Of a DNA stretch of 64,000 nucleotides, positions 1 to 8,100 are shown in pieces. Position 1 is the first letter of the stretch; every line of letters begins with the position of its first letter. The stretch spans positions 62,001 through 126,000 of the forward strand of contig JAILHK010000048.1 in NCBI GenBank assembly GCA_024695815.1. Direction: 5' to 3'. The notes under the pieces are model-generated. The model saw only the letters and a list, made by a program, of their open reading frames with translations. It searched no databases and had not been told where the DNA came from. The position numbers and the translations under genes were made by a program. Source of the DNA: Prevotella sp. GTDB lineage: Bacteria; Bacteroidota; Bacteroidia; Bacteroidales; Bacteroidaceae.

Positions 1-2092
1 ACATGTCGAGCGCATAGAAGCGTGTCTGCGTGTCGCGTAGCGCCGTCTCCATCTCGCTGGTCTGCAGTATCTGGTGCGGATGATAGGGCGATACACGCAG
101 CGTCTGTCCGCCATCCACGATGTATTTTCCCAGTCCCAGCGCCAGTGAAGCAATGCCCTCTTCGGCCGTCTCGTCGCCAATGGGGTAGTAGTTCAGCGAG
201 CGCAGCACACCTGAGAAGGTGGGGTAGTAGAGGTCGCCATACTGTTGGCCCACCACCTCCTGGATGATGACTGCCATTTTTTCCTGGTCGATGACGTTCT
301 GCGTGGCCGTCATATAGGCTTTCGAGTCGCGATAGTAAACCGAGGCATAGACACTCTTAATGGCGCATGCCAGCATGCTCAGCATCTCGTACTTGTCGTC
401 GAGCCAGGGAATCATATAGGTGGAATAGATACCAGCGAAAGGCTGATAGTGAGAGTCTTCGAGCAACGATGACGAACGGATAGCGATAGGCTTCTTGATG
501 GCTTCGAAGAAAATGAAGAAGTCCTCTATCAGTGCATCGGGCAACTGCGCCTTCAGGAAGTGTTGAAGGATGACATCGTCGGGGGCATCGCTCAGGGCAA
601 TGCTCCACAGATTGTTGGAGTCCATGAACTCGTCGAAGAAGTCGGTGCAGAGCACCACCGTCTTCGGAATCTGTACAGGCGCATTTTCGAACTTGTTGAG
701 CTCGGGATGGCGCTTGATAATATTGTCGAGAAAAGCCAAACCACGACCTTTTCCGCCCAGCGAACCATCGCCGATGCGGGCAAAGTGGGCATAGCGGTCG
801 AACTTAGCACGGTCGAAGACGGCCACCACGCCAATGTTCTTCATCTTACGATACTGCACAATGGCATCGAAGATGATCTGACGGTGGGCATCGACATCCT
901 GCAACTTGTGCCAGGTGACGTGCTTCAGAAATTGCGATACAGGGAAGATGGCACGCGCACACAACCAGCGACTCATGTGGTTGCGGCGGATGTGGTGCAT
1001 CAGCGAGTCGTGAGGAATCTTGAAGATGTTATCTTGCAACTCTTTCAATGAGCGCACGCGCATCACCTCCTCTTTGGTTTCCGGGTCGCGGAAGATGAAG
1101 TCTCCAAAGCCCAGATGTTCCTCCAGCAGATTGCGCAGATCCACATTGAATTTCTTCGAGTTCTTGTCTATGAAGTCATATCCCTCGGCCTCAGCCTTCT
1201 GCTTGTTGACGGTCTCTGAGCTCTGCAGAATCAATGGCACGAACTCGTCGTGCTTGCGAATCTCGCGAAACAGTTTCAGTCCGGCCTCTGGGTCGCCCTC
1301 TTCCATGTGCGAGAGGCGGTTCACCGATGCCATCATGGGGAAGCGGGTATCGCTGATGACGCCCTGCACGTTGTCTTTATACTTTAGGTAGAAAGACATG
1401 GCCTCCTCATAGTTGGTGGCCAGCACCACCTTGGGACGTCCGCGTTTGCGCTGGGCTGCAGCGTGGGGGTTCAGTGCCTCGGTCGAGAAACGCTTGCTCT
1501 GTGCCAGGATATAGTTGTAGAGGTTGGGCAGGATAGACGAGTAGAAACGGATATTGTCCTCCACCAGCAGAATCATCTGCACATCGGCCTCGCGGATGTC
1601 GTGGTCAATGTTCATCTGGTCCTCAATCAGTTTGATGATGGAGAGGATGAGGTTGGTGTTGCCCAACCAACAGAACACGTAGTCGAAGATAGACATATCC
1701 TCGTCTTGCATGCGGCGTGTGATGCCGTGTGAGAAAGGCGTCAGCACCACGCAAGGAATCTGCGGGTGAACCTGTTTCACCTCGCGAGCTACGGTGAAGG
1801 CATCGTTGTCGGCATTACCAGGCATGCAAATCACCAGGTCGATGTCGGTGGCCTTCAGCACCTCGTTGGCCTCTTCGGTGGTAGAAACCTGCGTGAAGGT
1901 GGGTGGGTAGCGCATGCCCAGTTCGGTATATTCGTCGAACACTTTCTCATCGACGCGCCCGTCGTCTTCCAGCATGAAGGCATCATAAGGGTTAGCCACG
2001 ATGAGTACGTTGAAGATGCGTCGCGTCATCAGGTTGATGAACGAGACATCCTTCAGGTAGAATGAGTTGAATTCCTGTGGTATGTTAGCCAT
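1..2092 (-). CDS. Double-receiver / PEP-pyruvate-binding (PPDK N-terminal) fusion protein, partial
   Basis: The gene reads leftward from the ATG at 2092 and runs off the left edge, leaving 697 codons. Residues about 25-150 look like a receiver domain in which the phospho-acceptor position (ICMPG, about 88-92) has no Asp. Residues about 172-320 form a second receiver with the expected acidic pair (VEDN), acceptor Asp248 (ISDTRFP), and Lys310 (FIDK). From about 430 on, a pyruvate phosphate dikinase N-terminal, PEP/pyruvate-binding type domain begins (GDGSLGGKGRGLAFL; AIRSSSLLEDS). A phosphorelay-controlled phosphotransferase is an inference; the catalytic histidine domain is not in view. The start lies 12 bp after the ispH stop, so it is probably the last gene of the leftward run. 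It is not a plain PEP synthase, because the N-terminal 400 residues are receivers. Confidence 0.85.
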   Translation of the reverse strand, partial: MANIPQEFNSFYLKDVSFINLMTRRIFNVLIVANPYDAFMLEDDGRVDEKVFDEYTELGMRYPPTFTQVSTTEEANEVLKATDIDLVICMPGNADNDAFTVAREVKQVHPQIPCVVLTPFSHGITRRMQDEDMSIFDYVFCWLGNTNLILSIIKLIEDQMNIDHDIREADVQMILLVEDNIRFYSSILPNLYNYILAQSKRFSTEALNPHAAAQRKRGRPKVVLATNYEEAMSFYLKYKDNVQGVISDTRFPMMASVNRLSHMEEGDPEAGLKLFREIRKHDEFVPLILQSSETVNKQKAEAEGYDFIDKNSKKFNVDLRNLLEEHLGFGDFIFRDPETKEEVMRVRSLKELQDNIFKIPHDSLMHHIRRNHMSRWLCARAIFPVSQFLKHVTWHKLQDVDAHRQIIFDAIVQYRKMKNIGVVAVFDRAKFDRYAHFARIGDGSLGGKGRGLAFLDNIIKRHPELNKFENAPVQIPKTVVLCTDFFDEFMDSNNLWSIALSDAPDDVILQHFLKAQLPDALIEDFFIFFEAIKKPIAIRSSSLLEDSHYQPFAGIYSTYMIPWLDDKYEMLSMLACAIKSVYASVYYRDSKAYMTATQNVIDQEKMAVIIQEVVGQQYGDLYYPTFSGVLRSLNYYPIGDETAEEGIASLALGLGKYIVDGGQTLRVSPYHPHQILQTSEMETALRDTQTRFYALDM

Positions 2093-2104
2093 AATGAGTC
2101 GTTT

Positions 2105-2980
2105 TTATAGTTTTAGCAGGGCATCGCGGCACTGTTCCATGAGCCACTTAGGTGTGCTGGTGGCACCACAGATGCCAATGGTCTCGATGTCTTTCAGCCA
2201 TTCGGAGTTGATCTCTTCAGGTCCTTCGATAAGGTGCGAGTTGGGGTTCACGCGCAGACACTCGTTGAACAGCACTTTGCCATTAGAGCTCTTGCGCCCG
2301 CAGACAAAGAGGATCAGGTCGTGGCGGGTGGCAAACTGCGATATGTTGGGCATGCGGTTGGCCACCGAGCGGCAAATCGTGTCGAAGCTCTTAAAGGTGG
2401 CCTCGGGCGAGATATGCGCCTGGATGTACTCGATGATGCGATGAAACTCGTCGAGCGATTTCGTGGTCTGACTATATAAATAGATGTCGTGCGTGAAGTC
2501 AAGCTGTTTCACCTCTTCAAAGTTCTCGATTACGATGGCCGAGCCCTGTGTTTGTCCAACGAGTCCCAACACTTCTGCATGTCCTTTCTTGCCGAAGATG
2601 ACAATCTGGGAGGTGAGAGGTGAGAGGTGAGAGGTGAGTGAACTCTCGTATTGTTGTTTGATGCGATTCTGCAACTTCAGTACCACCGGACAGGTGGCAT
2701 CGATAATCTCGATGTTGTTCTTACGCGCCAGCTCGTAGGTGGCGGGGGGCTCGCCATGCGCACGCAGCAGCACTTTCACGTTGTGTAGCTGCTTCATGTC
2801 TTCGTGCGTGATGGTGATAAGTCCCATCTGTTTCAGTCGTTCGCACTCCATGCCGTTGTGGACGATGTCGCCCAAACAGTAGAGCGTCTTGCCCTTTTTC
2901 AGTTCCTCCTCAGCTTTCTTGATGGCGGTGGTCACTCCGAAGCAGAAACCACTGCCTTCGTCTATTTCAACTTGTAACAT
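2105..2980 (-). CDS. ispH: 4-hydroxy-3-methylbut-2-enyl diphosphate reductase (IspH/LytB)
   Basis: Last enzyme of the MEP isoprenoid pathway: a cytosolic 4Fe-4S protein that reduces HMBPP to IPP and DMAPP. The three cluster cysteines are visible: Cys13 (GFCFGV), Cys97 (ATCPVV) and Cys203 (DTICRS), together with the substrate-binding His41 and His75 (RAHGE). The length of 291 residues fits the family. Residues 112-125, in a loop after the second cysteine, are a Ser/Thr/Leu-rich stretch encoded by four tandem copies of a 7-bp unit; bacterial relatives have a short unrelated linker there. The start is 6 bp downstream of the meaB stop, so translation is probably coupled. Identification is firm. 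Confidence 0.97.
   Translation of the reverse strand: MLQVEIDEGSGFCFGVTTAIKKAEEELKKGKTLYCLGDIVHNGMECERLKQMGLITITHEDMKQLHNVKVLLRAHGEPPATYELARKNNIEIIDATCPVVLKLQNRIKQQYESSLTSHLSPLTSQIVIFGKKGHAEVLGLVGQTQGSAIVIENFEEVKQLDFTHDIYLYSQTTKSLDEFHRIIEYIQAHISPEATFKSFDTICRSVANRMPNISQFATRHDLILFVCGRKSSNGKVLFNECLRVNPNSHLIEGPEEINSEWLKDIETIGICGATSTPKWLMEQCRDALLKL
2611..2638. repeat. Four tandem copies of AGGTGAG inside ispH
   Basis: Copies lie at 2611-2617, 2618-2624, 2625-2631 and 2632-2638, all identical. The unit is 7 bp, so gain or loss of one or two copies would shift the ispH reading frame, while three copies keep it. Confidence 0.95.
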
Positions 2981-2986
2981 TGAACT

Positions 2987-4087
2987 TTACTCTTTAAGCA
3001 ATTTAAAATAATCGTCGAGCAGATCCTGGGCGGCAACGAATGACGTCTTCTGCCCGGCCAGTACCGTCTGCTCGGCAGCGTTGAGTTGTGCTTTGATCTG
3101 CGGATTGTTGTAGAAACTTAGGCGCAGATGCTCGTTGATGCTTTCGTACATCCAGTATTTAGCCTGCTCGTTGCGGCGATGGTCGAAATAGCCATTCTGC
3201 TTCACAAAGGCGAAATACTCGTAGATCATGTCCCAGACCTCCTTGACGCCAGTGCCATAGAAGCCACTGTAGCACAGTACCTTGGGCGTCCATCCACTTT
3301 CGGGCATGGGAAAGAAATGCAGCGCATTGCGGAAGTTGGTGGCTGCCATCTGACAGCGGTCCACATTGTCGCCGTCACATTTGTTGATGACAATACCATC
3401 GCTGATTTCCATGATGCCTCGCTTGATGCCTTGCAGCTCGTCGCCAGTGCCAGCCACCTGGATGAGCAGGAAGAAATCGACCATCGAATGACAGGCCGTC
3501 TCGCTCTGTCCTACGCCCACGGTCTCGACGAAAATCTTGTCGAAGCCGGCGGCCTCGCAGAGGATGATAGTCTCGCGCGTCTTGCGCGCTACGCCACCCA
3601 GTGACCCTGCCGATGGGCTAGGGCGAATGAAGGAGTCGGGATGTACGGCCAACTTCTCCATGCGGGTCTTGTCGCCAAGGATGCTTCCCTTGGTTCGTTC
3701 GGAAGAAGGGTCGATAGCCAGTACGGCCAGGCGACCGCCTTTCTCTTTCAGCAGGTGGATGCCAAACTCATCAATAGAGGTTGACTTGCCTGCACCGGGG
3801 ACGCCACTGATGCCGATGCGCACAGACTTGCCGCTATAGGGCAGACATTTGTTGATCACCTCTTGCGCCTTGGCTTGGTGGGCGGGGTTGGTGCTCTCTA
3901 TCAGCGTGACAGCCTGCGAAAGAATGGTGACATCGCCTTTTAGGATGCCCTCCACCATCTCGTCGGCCGTGAGTTCACGACGGCGTATGCGGTTGCGCTT
4001 CAGGTAAGGATTGATGATGGAGGGTTGGTCCACACCGCTGTTCACCTGCAGACCTGCATATTCAGAACTGTTCTCGGGGTGCTCCAT
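2987..4087 (-). CDS. meaB: Methylmalonyl-CoA mutase-associated GTPase MeaB (ArgK family)
   Basis: G3E-family P-loop GTPase chaperone that protects and reloads the adenosylcobalamin-dependent methylmalonyl-CoA mutase of the succinate-propionate route. The Walker A loop is at residues 95-103 (GVPGAGKST). The VETVGVGQSE segment and the NKCDGDN guanine-specificity motif are also present. The length of 366 residues is normal. The mutase genes (mutA/mutB) are not adjacent; they must lie elsewhere if the partner exists. The start is 8 bp after the DUF1573 gene stop and the stop is 6 bp before ispH, so it sits in the middle of the leftward run and is probably expressed with it. Confidence 0.95.
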   Translation of the reverse strand: MEHPENSSEYAGLQVNSGVDQPSIINPYLKRNRIRRRELTADEMVEGILKGDVTILSQAVTLIESTNPAHQAKAQEVINKCLPYSGKSVRIGISGVPGAGKSTSIDEFGIHLLKEKGGRLAVLAIDPSSERTKGSILGDKTRMEKLAVHPDSFIRPSPSAGSLGGVARKTRETIILCEAAGFDKIFVETVGVGQSETACHSMVDFFLLIQVAGTGDELQGIKRGIMEISDGIVINKCDGDNVDRCQMAATNFRNALHFFPMPESGWTPKVLCYSGFYGTGVKEVWDMIYEYFAFVKQNGYFDHRRNEQAKYWMYESINEHLRLSFYNNPQIKAQLNAAEQTVLAGQKTSFVAAQDLLDDYFKLLKE

Positions 4088-4095
4088 AGTCTTCT

Positions 4096-5172
4096 TTATT
4101 TGTAGTTGATGCTGATGACCACTTTCGCATGGTCAGGATCATTGGTAATCATGAGGATACGTGGCTTAGAACGCACCTTCTTAAGGTCGTTGGGATAGAC
4201 CTTGACTTTCAGGGTGGCTACCTCGCCAGGCTGCAGCTCGCTCTTGTTGAGTTGCACCTTCACACCTTTCGTGAAGAGCTGCATAGACGTAATCTTGAGT
4301 GGGGTGCGCCCCTGATTGGTAATGGTGATAGTGCCGCTCTTGTGCTTGGCATCCAGTGTCAGCTGGTTGTCAGAGAGCAGCATCTTGGGTGCATACTGCT
4401 TGTTGTTGCCATCGAACTTCGACATGTCGGGCAACAGAACCACAGAGACGGGAATTTCTATTTCAGAACGGATAGACTCGCCCAAGGTGCTGGCCAGATA
4501 GAGAGATGTCTGGGTGAGTCCCATGCCATAGACCTTCTGGCTGTTCAGCGTTACAATCATCTTACCCGTGCGATAAGGGCTCAACTTCTCGGGGATGGCC
4601 TTTGCCGCAAGGTAGGGAGGCAGATGAAGCATGTTGGGTGTGATGACCGAGCTGGTGTTGTTGTAGATGTTGAACTCAGCCTGGCGCACATCGCCCTTGT
4701 TCACGTCGTCGAACTCTAGGTTGTTGATGTCTGCACGCAGTCCGTTCAGGTCGTAGGGATATTTCTCGGCCATGTTCTCGGTAGCGGCCTCGGCAAGCAC
4801 CACGCCCTTCATCTTCAGATAGACAGGCTTTATCTCCGTCTTTGACGAACGACTGCTGGTTCTGCAATAGACCGCAATCTGTTTGGTGAAATGTCCCAGC
4901 ATGCGGGCATCGTAGGTCATAGAGATGGTGAACTTCTCGCCCGAAGAGATGCTCTTCTTGGGCCACTCCGTCTTGGTGCAGCCACAGTCGGCTTTGACAT
5001 TGGTGATGACGATGCTCCTGGGTCCTTTGTTCTTCAGTTCAAAGGTGCCAGTGATGGGGACTTCGTAGGCCGTCTTGCCTACGTCTATCGTTTGCTTGCT
5101 GATGGTCAGCTTCTGTGCCTGAATGGTGAATGCTGTCAGGCAAGACAAGGTGAGGGTCAGTATCTTTTTCAT
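4096..5172 (-). CDS. Exported DUF1573 domain protein
   Basis: A Bacteroidetes-type secreted protein with a signal peptide (MKKILTLTLSCLTAFTIQAQ) followed by a beta-sandwich DUF1573 domain near residues 30-130, including the typical CGCT motif. A second related beta-sandwich probably occupies the C-terminal third (KITSMQLF; LMITNDPDH). The start at 5172 is preferred over an in-frame ATG at 5229, because the signal peptide begins here and because this ATG overlaps the upstream stop as ATGA, a translational coupling arrangement. Function is unknown; DUF1573 resembles ASPM/MSP-like Ig folds, and a periplasmic or surface role is an inference. Confidence 0.9.
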   Translation of the reverse strand: MKKILTLTLSCLTAFTIQAQKLTISKQTIDVGKTAYEVPITGTFELKNKGPRSIVITNVKADCGCTKTEWPKKSISSGEKFTISMTYDARMLGHFTKQIAVYCRTSSRSSKTEIKPVYLKMKGVVLAEAATENMAEKYPYDLNGLRADINNLEFDDVNKGDVRQAEFNIYNNTSSVITPNMLHLPPYLAAKAIPEKLSPYRTGKMIVTLNSQKVYGMGLTQTSLYLASTLGESIRSEIEIPVSVVLLPDMSKFDGNNKQYAPKMLLSDNQLTLDAKHKSGTITITNQGRTPLKITSMQLFTKGVKVQLNKSELQPGEVATLKVKVYPNDLKKVRSKPRILMITNDPDHAKVVISINYK

Positions 5173-8100
5173 TTTACGATGATTGTTTCTGATGCTGTTT
5201 GGCCGCGGAACTCTGGAGCATAGGCGCATCCGGCTGTGAGTGCGCCCGTCTCGTAGGTGCCGAGGCGGTCGATATAGTATTCTGTCTCGATGACGCGCTT
5301 GCCCTTGGGCAGACGGTCGAAATAATAATAGGTGGCATTGTCTTTGGGCGCGCAGTAGTAGCCATTGCGGTAGCCACTCAGTTGGTTGACGGGCTCCATG
5401 CAGGCGGCACGCTTGTCGATGACCTCTACGAAGTCAAGGTCGCGCTCAGCCTTGATGGTGATGCGTACCCTGATACGGTCGCCCACTTTCAGGGGCTGGT
5501 TGCCGATGATCTCGCGCTTCACGCTGATTTCGCTGCTGTTTGACTGGATGCTGGTAGTGGGCTGCATGAACTGAGCATAGACGGCTCCCCAGCTGGTACC
5601 TACAGAGGTCTTCTCGACCGTGAAGGTCTGCTGACCGTGGTAGTCCTGAGAGGCTTTGACGTAGCCTAATCCGGCCGTGGCATCTGAGAGTTCTAAAGCT
5701 TTCTGGTCAACCTTCAGAACGCTTAGCTTGTGGTGAGCATTCTGAAGGTCCTGCTCCGAGCGGTTGTTCAGGAACGCATAGATGGCGTTGACACTGTTGA
5801 TAGGTGTGTCCCATGCCTGTGTGCGCTTCTGCTGCAGTAGCCAGCGACGCATCTGGTCGATGGTTGTGGTGTCGGCAGGTGTGAGCTTTTGCAAAGCTTC
5901 GATAACAGCCACCTGGGTGGGAATGCGATAGTCGCGCCATGAATAACCGCCACGAGGTGTGTCGTAGTAGCGACCCATATTCTCTTTATATACAGTGTAC
6001 TCTTTGAGGCTCTTTGCGTAGGCTGGTGCATCGAGGATAATGGCAGAAAGGGCTTTCTCGTAGATGTTCTGTCGCTTTACATCCTTCTTCAGCAGGTTCT
6101 TGAGGTAGCTTTGTGCCTCGCTGACTTTTGCCGTGAGTTTTCTGCCACTGATTTTCGATATGTAGAGATACTGCATGGCCCTGTATGAGGGGAACGACTG
6201 GCGATGGCCTTTCTTCTCTTCTTTCTTCATCTCGTCAACCATCTTCACGATTTCCTGATCCATGAAGAAGAACGAAGATGTCAGCATGTCTTTGGTGTCT
6301 GTCTGTTCGCCGGCCATCTGGTTAAGGCGAACCAGCATCTCGCTGACCTCGACGGTGATGAAGAACGAGCCGTTCATGCCGGGCCACCAGCTCCAAGAGC
6401 CGTCGGATTTCTGCAAGGCACCAAGCTGACGGGCAGCCTGCGAGATGCGGTAGTTCATCAGAGATGCGTCGAAGAAGTCGGCCAACTGCTGTTTCTGTTC
6501 GGTCTCGTGACGGGCATCGGCCACCCATGGTGTTTCGTTGAGCACCAGTTCCTTCAGTGCTTTGTTTTTTTCAAGAGCGCTGGTCAGTGAGGTCTCCTCG
6601 CCATTTTCACGCTTCCATGCCTCGAAGATGTGTCGAGCCTGTGGGTTCTGCTTCAGGATGTGACGTCCCAGAGTGTTGGCGTAAAGTGCGGTGGCCTGGC
6701 AGATGGCGCACTGGTCGTTGGCATGAGCCACGGTGGGCAGTGCCTGAATCATGAGCCATGCTGGATTGTTGGTATATTCAAAGGTGAGTCGGGCCTGTGT
6801 GGCATCGGTAGGAATCATGGCAGCAAGATCAATGGCCTTGCTGCCAGGAGCCGTCTGCGTGAAAGGAATGGTGACGGTCATCTGCTCCTTGTTGGGCAGG
6901 ATGGGAAGGTAGTGCTGTTCGCCGTCGCTGAAGCCTTCGCCGACAAAGGATAACTTTGCTACTAGCAAACCGTTGGTTTCGTTACGGCAAACATAAGGGA
7001 AGGTTACGCCAAACGTCGAGTTTGCCGTAACTATAGTCTGACGACTGTCTGTGTAGATAACTTGCATCGTTTCGGGATTGAGCAGTTCCAGACGGGCAAC
7101 ACCCTCTACGTCGTGGTTGCAGGTGTTGAGAATACGTGCGCTGATGCTGGCCTCGTCGCCCATACGGATGAAGCGGGGCAGGTTGGGCTGAATCATCACA
7201 TCTTTCTTAGCCACGGTTTCGCCATTAAGGAAACCATACTTCAGATCCTTTGTATGAGCCAGGCCGATGAAGCGCCAGGTGGTGAGACTCTCTGGGAGCG
7301 TGAACTTTATGGAGATGCGACCAGTAGAGTCGGCCATCAGTCGGGGATAGAAAAAGGCTGTCTCCTGAAGGTTCTCGCGCATGGAAACTTGGGGGGTAGA
7401 AATTGTGGTTTCCTCTGCTAGCTCGTTGTTGACGGTCTTTTGTTTGACGTCGTAGCTACCTATAGCCACGTTAGATGAATAGCCTGTCACGAAATACTCG
7501 TCGTCTGCGCATTCATACTCAACCGCTTTACTATTGATTCTTACTGGTACCTCTGCTAAATATGTGCCCCGCCTGAATGGGCGTTTGTTGCGAGGATACC
7601 ACGTAGATGGATAACAAGAATTGTCAAGGTGACTCAGAACAAAGTCCTCTACTTTCAGTGGCGTCAACTGGCGTAAGGCATTCCTTCGCACGTTGTGACC
7701 CTCGCTAAAATTCCATTCAAGGAAGGGTATTGAGAGGTCCTGGCGGGGCATAAAGTTCCAGTTGTGCTTGTTGAGCTGGTCAAGACTCTTGTCGAAAAGC
7801 GTTGCCATGAGTTGTGTGCCTTCTGCCGAAGTGGGTTCGACCTTCAACGTCCATTCTTCTTGCTGACCGGGAGTGAGCCTATCTCGGAATGTCTCCCACT
7901 TCAGCGTCAGTTTCTTATTCTCTATAGGACGTAGAACGGTAAAGTTGTGTCTATAGACGTGGCCTTCCTTAACCCAGATATAGCTTAGGGAAAGACCATC
8001 GCCATATTCTGGCTTGTAGGTCAGCTTGCGATTGATTAGCGCATTCGACTTGTCGATAGCCCCCTGTTCGATGATGTTCATGCCAGATGCAATGGTATAG

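Noticed and set aside
560..1051. Long plus-strand frame opposite the receiver/PEP protein
   Set aside because: It has no recognisable domain and mirrors the minus-strand gene, which shows clear family motifs and runs through the same bases.
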